Source: Oscillatoria princeps RMCB-10 (GTDB lineage Bacteria > Cyanobacteriota > Cyanobacteriia > Cyanobacteriales > Oscillatoriaceae). Taken from it: a stretch of DNA of 64,000 bases. Where the stretch lies: positions 1-64,000 of the forward strand of contig JAHHHT010000015.1 of assembly GCA_019359235.1 (NCBI GenBank), read 5' to 3'. Under the pieces are notes generated by a model, which saw only the letters and a list, made by a program, of their open reading frames with translations, was not told where the DNA came from and made no database searches. The first letter of the stretch is position 1; every line of letters starts with the position of its first letter. The translations under genes and the position numbers were made by a program. Positions 1-8,800 of this stretch are shown piece by piece.

Positions 1-477
1 GGTGCTGCTGTTGTTCGATGAGACAGACGTTAGATTGAACAGCGTTCTTTACCTCATGTACTCTACTGTGGACTTCGCTGTTGGCTCTGTCAGAAGAAGC
101 TTTCTCGCTTCTGTTCTTACTTTAGCAAAACCGCTCAGGAAAGCAAGAAACTGAAACTAAACTTTACAGACCTGTCTGGAACCGCTCTCGCTATTGCGAA
201 ATAACATTTAAACAGCGAGCGCAACCATTAAAAAACTAAGGGAAATCCCTGTTTCGCCGGATGCCGGCTTTCCCCACCGACAGCATTTCCCCGCAAAATC
301 CCCAGTGTCAAGCCCCAGCCAGACGAACACGCCCGACAGTCCAGCACCCCCCAGCCGTCCCAGCCGGACACCTGTCCCAACCCCGGCGCGTCCCGGAACC
401 GGCAGCAGTCCAGCGCCATAGCAGCCTTTGCCAAGCTTGTGATATAAAGGTTGAAAATTCTTAAAGATACTTTACAA
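1..477. other. gene-free leader region
   Basis: No coding region, tRNA or repeat was recognised here. Open frames in this stretch are short and resemble no family I know. A TATAAA-like hexamer lies just before position 450 and could be a -10 element for the transporter gene that follows, but no matching -35 is evident. Confidence 0.4.
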
Positions 478-1938
478 ATGCTTATTTCCCCCACCGGCTG
501 GCAGAAAGTAAAACACTCTCTAACACAAAAACTGTTCTTTGGCAACGAGCCCAGCCCTGAATTAATGGCCATTTTACTGGTCTACTTCGTTCAGGGAATC
601 TTGGGACTAGCACGCCTAGCCACCAGCTTCTTCCTCAAAGACGAGCTGGGGCTGAGCCCTGCAGAAGTATCCGTCATGTTGGGCATCGCCGTCCTCCCCT
701 GGACAGTCAAACCCCTATTTGGCTTCCTCTCCGATGGCTTACCCCTGTTCGGCTACCGCCGTCGTCCATACCTAATACTGTCAGGGGTGCTCGGCGCATC
801 CGCCTGGGTTGCCCTAGGCACAGTCGTCCACACCGGCATAGCAGCCACAGCAGCAATTGTCCTCAGCTCCCTCTCCGTCGCCGTCAGTGACGTAATAGCC
901 GACTCCCTCGTCATCGAGCGAGCTCGCACAGAATCAAACAGCGACACCGGCTCCCTGCAATCCCTGTGCTGGGCAGCCGCAGCCCTAGGCGGACTGATAA
1001 CCGCCTACCTCAGCGGCTCCCTCCTAGAACACTTCAGCACACGCACCATATTCCTGATCGCCGCCGCCTTCCCCCTCATCCTCTCAGCCGCCGCCTGGTT
1101 AATCGCCGAATCTCCCGTCAGCGGCAGCCCCAACTCCGAGATCGTAAAACAGCAAATCCAGCAGCTGCGAGCCGCCATCACCCAAAAATCCATCTTCCTC
1201 CCCACCGCCTTCCTCTTCATCTGGCAAGCCACCCCCACAGCAGACTCAGCCTTCTTCTTCTTCACCACCAACGAACTCGGATTCCAGCCAGAATTTCTCG
1301 GTCGCGTCCGCCTAGCAACCAGCATCGCCGCCCTCCTAGGCGTCTGGCTGTTCCAGCACTTCTTCAAATCCATCCCCTTCCGCACCATATTCGGCTGGTT
1401 AACCGTCCTCTCAGCCGCCCTCGGCATGACCACCCTGATCCTCGTCACCCACACCAACCGCGCCCTCGGCATAGACGACCACTTCTTCAGCCTCGGCGAC
1501 AGCATTATCCTCACCGTCATCGGAAAAATTGCCTACATGCCCGTCCTAGTCCTCGCCGCCCGACTCTGCCCAGTTGGCGTCGAAGCAACCCTTTTCGCCG
1601 TACTGATGTCCCTGATCAATCTCGCACAATTCCTCTCCAACGAAACAGGCGCAGCCATGACCCACTGGCTGGGGATCACAGAAACCAACTTTGACAAACT
1701 CTGGCTGCTAGTCCTGATTGCCAACCTCTCCACCCTCCTGCACCTGGCCTTCCTAGGCTGGGTGCCCGAGGAAAGCGCCCAAAGCGAAGGCCAAGCCGCC
1801 ATCGCAAAACTCCTGCCGGTCTTGGAACCCGAACCCAGCAACTCCAAACCCGCAGGACAGCATCTTGTCCCAGACTTCCTCCCCGAAATGGTGCCAACAG
1901 CCGCTCTAGCTGAAAAGCGAACAGCAGAACGCCGGTAA
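478..1938 (+). CDS. folate/biopterin family transporter (BT1/FBT, MFS fold)
   Basis: Polytopic inner-membrane carrier of the BT1 (folate-biopterin transporter) family, about 486 aa, expected to move folates or pterins. The N-terminal part has the family signatures YFVQGILGLARLA and, after the second helix, KPLFGFLSDGLPLFGYRRRPY, the conserved loop between the first helices. About 12 hydrophobic segments follow, and the last 40 residues are a polar tail. An in-frame TTG at 451 would add nine residues, but its purine run AAAGG abuts the codon. The ATG at 478 gives the MLISPTGW start I recall from cyanobacterial homologues, so I chose it, although it lacks a clear ribosome site too. The gene stands alone. 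The carotenoid oxygenase follows after about 85 bp on the same strand. Confidence 0.85.
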   Translation: MLISPTGWQKVKHSLTQKLFFGNEPSPELMAILLVYFVQGILGLARLATSFFLKDELGLSPAEVSVMLGIAVLPWTVKPLFGFLSDGLPLFGYRRRPYLILSGVLGASAWVALGTVVHTGIAATAAIVLSSLSVAVSDVIADSLVIERARTESNSDTGSLQSLCWAAAALGGLITAYLSGSLLEHFSTRTIFLIAAAFPLILSAAAWLIAESPVSGSPNSEIVKQQIQQLRAAITQKSIFLPTAFLFIWQATPTADSAFFFFTTNELGFQPEFLGRVRLATSIAALLGVWLFQHFFKSIPFRTIFGWLTVLSAALGMTTLILVTHTNRALGIDDHFFSLGDSIILTVIGKIAYMPVLVLAARLCPVGVEATLFAVLMSLINLAQFLSNETGAAMTHWLGITETNFDKLWLLVLIANLSTLLHLAFLGWVPEESAQSEGQAAIAKLLPVLEPEPSNSKPAGQHLVPDFLPEMVPTAALAEKRTAERR

Positions 1939-2023
1939 CAGTAGCGTCCTTCTGATTGCCCGCCCTACCTTGGCGTTCCTTTACGGCGGCGGTTCAAACC
2001 TCAAAAATCACCACACTCTTCCC

Positions 2024-3529
2024 ATGCAGGACATCCAAATTTCAAAACCCTTACCGGCTGACCCATTTGCCCCCAAACCCTACAGCCGCAACGACTGGCA
2101 AAAAGGCTACCAATCCCAACCCAACGAATACAGCTACTGGATAGACGACATAGAAGGTCAAATCCCCCCCCAACTGCACGGCACCTTCTTCCGCAACGGT
2201 CCGGGGTTGCTCGATATCAACGGCGAACGCCTGCACCACCCCTTTGATGGCGATGGCATGATCTGCTCCTTCGCCTTCAGTGCCGGTCGCGCCCACTTCC
2301 GCAACCGCCTCGTCCGCACAGAAGGCTTCCTCGAAGAACAGAAAGCCGGCAAAATTCTCTATCGCGGCGTCTTCGGCACCCAAAAAACAGGCGGCTGGCT
2401 GGCCAATGCCTTCGACCTGAAAATCAAAAACATTGCCAACACCAACATTATCTACTGGGGCGGCAAACTCCTCGCCCTCTGGGAAGCCGCCGAACCCTAC
2501 CGGCTCGACCCCCACACCCTGGAAACCCTCGGACAGGACCACCTCAACGGCGTCTTGCAGAACGGCGACGCCTTCGCCGCCCACCCCCGCATTGACCCCA
2601 GCTGCCAGATGGATGCCGGTGCGCCCTGTTTGGTGAACTTTTCCGTCAAACCCGGACCTTCCAGCACCATCACCATCTACGAACTCAGCGCCGCCGGCAA
2701 GCTGGTGCGCCGTCACGCCCACTCAATTCCCGGCTTCGCCTTCCTGCACGACATGGCGATTACGCCCAACTACTGCATCTTCCTGCAAAATCCCGTCTCC
2801 TTCAATCCCTTGCCCTACCTGCTGGGGTGGCGCAGTGCCGGTCAGTGCATCAAGCTCGTCCCCAACCAGCCCAGCAAACTTATCCTCATTCCCCGCACCG
2901 GCACCGGCGCTGTCCAAATTCTGGAAACCGAACCTTGCTTCGTCTTCCACCACGCCAACGCCTTCGAGCGAGGCGATGAAATCGTCCTCGACTCCGTTTG
3001 CTATGACTCTTTTACCGCAATAGAGCCAAACACAGACTTCCGCGATATTGATTTTGAAGCCATCCCAGCCGGACAGTTGTGGCGCTTCCGGCTGAATCTT
3101 AAGGATAAAACCGTGAGCCGGGAGGTGGTGGAAAGCCGGTGCTGCGAGTTTCCCACCCTGCATCCGCAAAATGTGGGGCGAGCTTACCGATATCTATATA
3201 TAGGAGCCGCTCACCAGCCGACGGGTAACGCTCCCCTGCAAGCCGTTTTGAAATTGGACTTGCAGACAGGCGACCGGCAGCTGTGGAGTGCCGCGCCGCG
3301 CGGCTTTGCCGGCGAGCCGGTGTTTGTCCCCCGTCCCGGTGGCGTAACTGAGGATGATGGCTGGCTGCTATTATTAATGTATGACGCCGCCCACCACCGC
3401 TCCGATGTGGTGATTCTCGACGCCCGCGACTTGAATAAAGAGCCGGTGGCTCGCTTGCACCTCAAGCACCATGTCCCCTACGGGCTGCACGGCAGCTTCA
3501 CCCCCGAATATTTTGGCCCACAGGTGTAG
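2024..3529 (+). CDS. carotenoid oxygenase (apocarotenoid 15,15'-oxygenase type)
   Basis: Non-haem Fe(II) dioxygenase of the RPE65/carotenoid cleavage family, 501 aa from the ATG at 2024. A TTG at 1970 would add 18 residues unlike the family. The four iron-binding histidines sit in their usual contexts: H187 in AAHPRID, H242 in FLHDMAIT, H309 or H310 in FVFHHANAFE, and H489 in YGLHGSF. Their spacing closely matches the Synechocystis apocarotenal oxygenase as I remember it. The N-terminal HGTFFRNGPG and HPFDGDGM motifs are also present. The expected reaction is oxidative cleavage of beta-apocarotenals to retinal, at the membrane surface. Retinal use in this organism cannot be judged from the window. 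It is convergent with fur, with a perfect hairpin between the two stops. Confidence 0.92.
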   Translation: MQDIQISKPLPADPFAPKPYSRNDWQKGYQSQPNEYSYWIDDIEGQIPPQLHGTFFRNGPGLLDINGERLHHPFDGDGMICSFAFSAGRAHFRNRLVRTEGFLEEQKAGKILYRGVFGTQKTGGWLANAFDLKIKNIANTNIIYWGGKLLALWEAAEPYRLDPHTLETLGQDHLNGVLQNGDAFAAHPRIDPSCQMDAGAPCLVNFSVKPGPSSTITIYELSAAGKLVRRHAHSIPGFAFLHDMAITPNYCIFLQNPVSFNPLPYLLGWRSAGQCIKLVPNQPSKLILIPRTGTGAVQILETEPCFVFHHANAFERGDEIVLDSVCYDSFTAIEPNTDFRDIDFEAIPAGQLWRFRLNLKDKTVSREVVESRCCEFPTLHPQNVGRAYRYLYIGAAHQPTGNAPLQAVLKLDLQTGDRQLWSAAPRGFAGEPVFVPRPGGVTEDDGWLLLLMYDAAHHRSDVVILDARDLNKEPVARLHLKHHVPYGLHGSFTPEYFGPQV

Positions 3530-3536
3530 AGCAGAG

Positions 3537-3557
3537 GGGTGCGTTATCAACGCACCC
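3537..3557. terminator. perfect hairpin between convergent genes
   Basis: Nine-base arms GGGTGCGTT and AACGCACCC enclose a 3-base loop, in the 27-bp gap between the oxygenase stop and the fur stop. There is no T-run, so termination is inferred from position. It could serve both strands. Confidence 0.55.
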
Positions 3558-4090
3558 TACTCAGCAGCGCTCTCGCTTTCATCCCAGGGGTGCGCATCCA
3601 TGTGAGCCCGGGGGCATGACCAATTGCTGGGCAGCATAGAGGGCCATCCCAGCCGCAGCGCTTCCGGACAAATCGTGTGAATCGTCAGCTGACAGTCAAT
3701 CATCTGCAAGCCCGCTTTCTCCGCTTGCTTCAGACCGCTTTTTAAAATCGAATCATTTTTGAATTCAATCGTCTTGTTGCACTGAATGCACACCAAATGA
3801 TGGTGGTGATGCGGGTAAGGCTGGTTGAGCTCGTAATGTTTGTGGCCTTCTGCCAGCTCCAATTCCCGAAGCAAGCCCATCCGGGCCATCAACTTCAGAG
3901 TTCGGTAGATTGTGGACAGACTGATGTTTTCCCCCCGACGCAGCAGCAGATTGTACAAATCCTCCGCGCTCAGATGGTTCCCCCTGGGCAAATTTTGAAA
4001 GACGTGCAAGATGGTCTCCCTTTGGGGTGTCAAGCGCCACCCCCTGGCATTGAGTTCCGCTTTCAGTGAAGCTGCTGTGTAGAGAGCCAT
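3557..4090 (-). CDS. fur: ferric uptake regulator, Fur family
   Basis: Iron-responsive repressor of about 177 aa. The N-terminal winged helix has LKAELNARGWRLTPQR and the recognition segment SLSTIYRTLKLMARMG. The C-terminal metal/dimer domain has HKHYELN, a five-histidine run and CIQC. The second CxxC of many Fur proteins is replaced by CPEA, and a further cysteine lies near the C-terminus (SNWSCPRA), a pattern I recall in cyanobacterial global Fur proteins. The ATG at 4090 is preferred because GGAAAG lies 6 bases upstream. Longer frames starting at 4096 or 4156 would translate the likely operator. An inverted repeat lies upstream (see 4115-4156), consistent with autoregulation. PerR or Zur is less likely, since those subfamilies differ in the recognition-helix region. 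Confidence 0.92.
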   Translation of the reverse strand: MALYTAASLKAELNARGWRLTPQRETILHVFQNLPRGNHLSAEDLYNLLLRRGENISLSTIYRTLKLMARMGLLRELELAEGHKHYELNQPYPHHHHHLVCIQCNKTIEFKNDSILKSGLKQAEKAGLQMIDCQLTIHTICPEALRLGWPSMLPSNWSCPRAHMDAHPWDESESAAE

Positions 4091-4114
4091 AACCATCTTT
4101 CCAAAAAAGACTCT

Positions 4115-4156
4115 TTGTTGAAAATCATAACTTTTTTTCAGGATAATTTTCAACAA
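4115..4156. promoter_or_regulatory. inverted repeat upstream of fur, likely Fur operator
   Basis: The arms TTGTTGAAAATCAT (4115-4128) and ATAATTTTCAACAA (4143-4156) match in 13 of 14 paired positions around a 14-bp spacer. The site lies 25 to 66 bp upstream of the fur start codon on the minus strand. The arms are A/T-rich with ATNAT-type cores, as in Fur boxes. The binding role is inference. Confidence 0.55.
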
Positions 4157-4927
4157 CCGACAATAATTGAGAATACTTTGCAGTATTGAGCTCGCCCGCC
4201 GCAGGGGGTGAAGCGGGCCGGCTGGAAATCACCGGCCCCGATTCGGGCGCACCCTGTCTCCCCTTTCTCCCAGCCCGCGATCACCTCCCGGGTGCGCCGG
4301 TGGCAGGCGTTACTTGGCCGCCTCCCAACCCTCTCGGCACCTCAGGCGCGGCTCCCAGAATAGGCCAGCAATACCTTGTTGCCTGATTTCGCACTCAAAC
4401 CAACACCCCACACCGTGAGATTCTTAATGAAAACCAGATTTCTTGGCTCAAGTGCCCAGCTCCCAGAAGCAATAAGCTTTAAAAATCCATCTAGCCTTTT
4501 GACATAACTTATTAATAATTTTCCAGCCGGCGGCGGCCCGAACAAACGTAAATATTTGTAAAGGTAGCGGTATCTTGGCGCAGTTTGTGGTATTTTGCTC
4601 CAAGTCCCGCTTGCGAACAAGTCAGGAATATTTGCAATTAAATCGAGTGCAGTTGTGGTATAAGTGATAATTAATTGCAATAAATTTCCGGGACGCGGAG
4701 TGTCTGCCCTAGCGCTCAGCAGGCCGACTGGGGCAGTCCCCAGGGACTCTAATTGCGGGAGTGTGCCAAAAGAAACCCAGTTTCTGAAAGTCCCTGCAGT
4801 ATCGCCCCCGGTTTCTCCCCATCCCCCCATTCCCCAATCCAGACACCGGCAGCGTCACCGCTTTAACGAAACCTTAAAGTAAAAGAGCGAAACTGAGAGT
4901 GGAATTCACTAATCGCATTCGGCATTT
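4157..4927. other. gene-free region, 770 bp
   Basis: GC-rich at the left, AT-rich around 4430-4680. A 162-codon open frame on the minus strand (4342-4830) has no recognisable domain and odd composition, so I do not call it. No repeat family of this window was seen here. Confidence 0.4.
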
Positions 4928-7426
4928 ATGGAGCAATGGTTTAAGTTACTGCTCGAGTATGCAGTCCCTATTTTTAACACCCTCCTGTACGTCAGGAATG
5001 GCCATCCCATCAGCAGCATAGATATTGAGCTAGATCGGAAACAGCGACAAACGGAGCTGATGCTGGAGTATCTGGGAAACGGTTACCAGAGGAACCCAGA
5101 AAAAAAAGAGCCGACATTTCCAGAAACTATGGCCACACTGGGGCTGCATTACGCTAAAGAGATTCCCGCACTGATCCAGAGCCTTAACTCGGCTCTCCAG
5201 CACAATAATCTCGATGGCGAGGAGTGGCGCTTCCGGCAAGAAAAAGCCTTACAGCAGCAGCTAGTCACCCAAACCCGCGAGACGCAATTGCAGCTCGCCG
5301 CCTACCAGCGGGAAACCGCACTGAAATTACCCGAAGTTCAACAAATTTTTGATTCCTGGCCACTGCGGCTATTTCCCGCGCAAATTCTCAAATCCCACAG
5401 CGGCGATGGCCCAATTCCACTGCGAATTTTTCTGGCCCCCCCCAAAGTGCAATTCCAGCAAGTGGAGGAGCTGGTGCCGGGAATTCCAGAAATCGAACTC
5501 CGCTTGGCGCAAGGACTGCGGGAATTTCTCAACCAGCACTACCCCCTGCACAGCCAAATTAGCCCCACAGAATTTTTAGGCGGAGCTTGGGATAGCAAGC
5601 GCTTTCACAGCGAAACCAGCATTAAAGCTCTGTTTGGCATGCTCAAATCGGAGCCGTGTCTGGTTCTGGAATCAGAAATTGATGGCGACACTTTGAATTT
5701 CCGCATGGCCTATTGGGGCTTGGGTCAACAGGAGTATTTCTACAATACCATATTGAAGTTGCCTTACCGGCAATTGGTTTGCGACTCCGCCAGACATCGC
5801 GCCAGAAAATGGAAAGAAACGAGAGATAAACTGCTAGCGTTGGGGAAAAGCGAAGCCTATCTCGATAAAGTGGGCGGCAAACTTTACCACAACCTGAAAC
5901 TTCTCGAAGAAGAAGAGGAATTAAAACAGGCCGGCATTGACACCGCGCACCTTACTTTCCCCTACCAGCTCGACAGCAAAGATTTTGACGCCCTGGGGAA
6001 GCTGTTCATCGCTTCCCACTGTCTGGTTGCCGGCTGGATGGCGGACGCCCACCATCTGGTAAACCATGACAGCTCGCCCCGACTGCCCCAGTTGCTCCCC
6101 GATTTGCTACAAGAAACACCTGACCGGCACCTGCTGCAGGGGGTGATGGGAGCGGCGATTTCCAGCTATCAAACAGTCCTGAAGGCAATGGCCAGGGAGC
6201 GCCCTTACTGGGTGCCGGAAATGGCGCTGAAACTGGCCCTCAGCCTGACGCAGCTGCCGGATAAATCTTGGGCGCGGCAGCAATTGGATTACTCGCTGAG
6301 TTCTTGGCTGGAATTGCGCCGGCAGATGCCACAACCTGAGGGCGCAGTCGCTGTGCGGGCGAGCGAGCCGGCTTTGACGAAACAAGACCGGGAATATCTG
6401 CTGCAGCTGAACGACTGTTTCGCAGCTTTGGGAGATGGGGAGGGCACCGCCCGAGTCAGGGACCTGCTCAGTGCCATCTCGAACCTCAGGCGCGAACCCA
6501 AACTGGAAAATGTGTCGCTAGCCCACAGGCTGACCGGCGTTTCCGGACGCCCAGTCGGCGTGGCCATCAGCCCGGACGGGCAATTCCTCGCCGCTGGCGG
6601 TGAGGAAAATACTATTGGGCTGTGGCCGCTGAGTCGGGCTGGGCTGCCGCAAGGAGCGCCGGTGCGCACGCTCGCGGAGCATGCCGGTCAGGTTCTCACT
6701 CTCAGTATCAGCCCGGACGGTGAGTTTCTCGCCTGCAGCGACAAAACTGAACTGAGAAGTTGTATCTATATTTGGAATTTGCGCACCGGCGAACTGCTGC
6801 GCACTCTGTTCGGGCATAAAAAGTCGATTCACGCCCTCGCCCTCAGCCCGGACAGCCAGCTTCTGGCCAGCGCCTCTCACAAAATCAAGGTTTGGAACCC
6901 GCACACCGGCGATCCGCTGCGCACTCTGTTTGGCCATAAAGAGTGGGTGTATTCCCTAGCCTTCAGCCCCGACGGCCAGACGCTCGCCAGCGGCTCCGGC
7001 GACGCCACGATTAAGATTTGGCAGCCGCAGAGCGAGCAGCTGCTGCGCACCCTCTCCGGCCATTCCGGGCCGGTTTATTCTGTGGCCATAAGCCCCGATG
7101 GCCGGTTCCTCGTCAGCGGCAGTGCTGACAAAACTGTCAAGGTTTGGCAGTTGGGCAAGGAGGGGCGAGCGCAAGGATCGCCCCTGCGCACCCTTGCCGG
7201 CCATTCCGGGCCGGTTTATTCTGTGGCCATAAGCCCCGATGGCCGGTTCGCTGTCAGCTGCAGTGCGGACAAAACCATTAAGATTTGGAATCTGGAGACC
7301 GGCTTGGAGTGCTCTGCCCTTGCCGGTCATTCCGATGCGGTTTATTCCGTCGCTATCAGCCCCGATGGCCAGACTTTAGTCAGCGGCAGTGCTGACAAGA
7401 CTGTTGGGATATGGATGGTGCGCTAG
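4928..7426 (+). CDS. WD40 repeat protein with uncharacterised N-terminal region
   Basis: 832 aa, ATG start. Residues about 530-832 form seven WD40 blades, each with the cyanobacterial pattern VYSVAISPDG...SGSADKT.KIW, enough for one closed beta-propeller that would act as a protein-binding platform. Blades 5 to 7 are nearly identical at DNA level, suggesting recent internal duplication. Residues 1-525 match nothing I can name. They include a glutamine-rich helical stretch (about 80-140), a compact middle part with PLRIFLAPP and EFLGGAWDSKRFHSE, a charged helix with EEEEEL, and a helical part with PYQLDSKDF. There is no signal peptide and no transmembrane helix. The gene is monocistronic as far as can be seen. 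Soluble scaffold is the safest description. Confidence 0.85.
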   Translation: MEQWFKLLLEYAVPIFNTLLYVRNGHPISSIDIELDRKQRQTELMLEYLGNGYQRNPEKKEPTFPETMATLGLHYAKEIPALIQSLNSALQHNNLDGEEWRFRQEKALQQQLVTQTRETQLQLAAYQRETALKLPEVQQIFDSWPLRLFPAQILKSHSGDGPIPLRIFLAPPKVQFQQVEELVPGIPEIELRLAQGLREFLNQHYPLHSQISPTEFLGGAWDSKRFHSETSIKALFGMLKSEPCLVLESEIDGDTLNFRMAYWGLGQQEYFYNTILKLPYRQLVCDSARHRARKWKETRDKLLALGKSEAYLDKVGGKLYHNLKLLEEEEELKQAGIDTAHLTFPYQLDSKDFDALGKLFIASHCLVAGWMADAHHLVNHDSSPRLPQLLPDLLQETPDRHLLQGVMGAAISSYQTVLKAMARERPYWVPEMALKLALSLTQLPDKSWARQQLDYSLSSWLELRRQMPQPEGAVAVRASEPALTKQDREYLLQLNDCFAALGDGEGTARVRDLLSAISNLRREPKLENVSLAHRLTGVSGRPVGVAISPDGQFLAAGGEENTIGLWPLSRAGLPQGAPVRTLAEHAGQVLTLSISPDGEFLACSDKTELRSCIYIWNLRTGELLRTLFGHKKSIHALALSPDSQLLASASHKIKVWNPHTGDPLRTLFGHKEWVYSLAFSPDGQTLASGSGDATIKIWQPQSEQLLRTLSGHSGPVYSVAISPDGRFLVSGSADKTVKVWQLGKEGRAQGSPLRTLAGHSGPVYSVAISPDGRFAVSCSADKTIKIWNLETGLECSALAGHSDAVYSVAISPDGQTLVSGSADKTVGIWMVR

Positions 7427-7549
7427 GGTTTTATCCTCTAACTTCCGTTTGAATATTTCTTATTTTGTGGCGCTATTACCGCAGCCCAATCTTTACTACC
7501 TCGTGTTTTGCGCGGTATGCTAAAAATACTCTTCCAAACGGATTTCGTG

Positions 7550-7774
7550 TCAGTCGTTCTCCCAAGCCTCACCGTTTATCAGGTCGCTAATCCGGTCGCG
7601 CAGCAAGAAGTCGCACTGTTCTAAGGCAGATTCCACACAGATCCACTCCCTGGCGGGGATGTACTTGCAGAGGGTGTAGATGGGTTGCTGGCGGCTGAGT
7701 GCTCCCTTTTGGATCAGGGATCGCGCTTCCTCTTTGAGCAGCTCTACAGAATAGCGGACAGTAGACTGTACCAT
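7550..7774 (-). CDS. DUF4327 family small protein
   Basis: A 74-residue protein that I recognise as the cyanobacterial DUF4327 family from the pattern EEARSLI.KG..SRQQPIYTLCKYIPAREW and the C-terminal LLRDRISDLI. No function is established. It is probably a soluble cytoplasmic protein. A strong ribosome site, GGAGGAG, sits a few bases before the ATG at 7774. It faces the WD40 gene tail to tail and stands alone. Confidence 0.85.
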   Translation of the reverse strand: MVQSTVRYSVELLKEEARSLIQKGALSRQQPIYTLCKYIPAREWICVESALEQCDFLLRDRISDLINGEAWEND

Positions 7775-8800
7775 ATTCTCCTCCAGAAAAACAAAAGACT
7801 CCGATTTGAAAACAGCTCTCGCAAAAGGACAGCTTTGAAAACTGCCCTGAAAACCGGCTCTTGTTCTCAGGCGGTTTTGTGAGAGTCAAAGGTTGAGGCG
7901 GTACGAGCGCGGGCGCAACCGCCAGCCGCACCCCGCATCTAAGCGCTGCCAGTCGCTCTCCCTGAGTGTCAATACTCTTTTAGGGTAACGCGCAACACCG
8001 ATAAACACCTTCCTCACAGGCGGGGATCGCCGGCAGCCGCGCTCCACTGGCCGGTGCGCGTGCCAAAACCTTAAGTCTTTGTGAGTTTTAGGTGTTTGTT
8101 CCCAGTGGTGCGCGAAACTTCTTGCACAGGCAATTCTGGCGGCAGGCTTCTCCCTAGCCCCTACCGGGATCTGTTTTACCACCAGTGCCGGCGTCAGCGA
8201 TCACCCCTGACACACTTTGATTTTTTTAGTGATGTTGCGCAACACGGCTTAATAAAGCTTAACTTTATGCCGAGTGGGGATTTGAGCTGGTTGGGCCACA
8301 CCAGCAAAAAAGAAATTTTCCTTAAACCCCCCTCTTAACCAAAAAAATATGTTATGTTAACCTTGTGTTAACCAAATAGCTTAACCTGCTGTTTCCCTCG
8401 AGGCCGGAGCCAGTCCCGAACAAAAAGGGCCAGACGCCGGAGATAGAGGGGGGGGGTAAGCCGCCAAGCCAAGGAAGTCTCCTAGATTAGGGTGAAGATG
8501 GACTTGCAAGAACGGTAATCCAGCATGGGGAGGCTGCTTTCATCTCTTAATCTCTAATCCTGGGGTAAGGAGGGGGCAACTCTTATGTCGCACATAGCTG
8601 TTCTGGTGTCTGTCACCGAGCGAAATTCCCAACAGTTCCGATACGTCGTCGAACGGCGCAGCACGAATACTGGCCTTTTGCGGTTGAGGCGTTGAGGGAC
8701 AGGAGGCGCAAGCCTGCCTGTAAATCGGCCCTTGTTCTGAAAGCCGCAGAAACGCTAAAAAGCGCTTCGGCACACGAGAGAACTGAATTGGAGACAATCG
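7775..8800. other. long leader region upstream of the HMA/ATPase cluster
   Basis: About 1 kb without a credible gene. It holds the Pho-box-like array (8321-8387) and then about 410 bp before the first start codon. This rest includes a possible folded leader: CAGC...GCTG hairpin at 8521-8537, and GATTAG (8485-8490) pairing with CTAATC (8554-8559) next to CTCCT/AGGAG. No riboswitch class was recognised. Confidence 0.45.
8321..8387 (+). promoter_or_regulatory. Pho-box-like array, five TTAACC-type repeats
   Basis: Eight-base units GTTAACCT (8356), GTTAACCA (8367) and CTTAACCT (8380) lie 11 and 13 bp apart. CTTAACCA (8334) and a degenerate CTTAAACC (8321) lie upstream, all in the same orientation and near helical phase. 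This matches the known cyanobacterial Pho box, direct 8-bp (C/T)TTAACC(A/T) repeats bound by SphR/PhoB-type regulators. Direct phosphate control of the cluster downstream is inference. Confidence 0.7.

Noticed and set aside
966-1694. 242-codon frame within the transporter gene
   Set aside because: Extremely Arg/Pro/His-rich; a frame shadow of a GC-rich membrane protein gene.
1939-2010. tRNA-like GGTTCAAACC stretch
   Set aside because: No D-arm or acceptor pairing; sequence does not fold as a cloverleaf.
2051-2722. 223-codon minus-strand frame inside the oxygenase gene
   Set aside because: Antisense shadow; no start site and no matching domain.
4342-4830. 162-codon minus-strand open frame
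   Set aside because: No ribosome site, no family resemblance, and odd composition.
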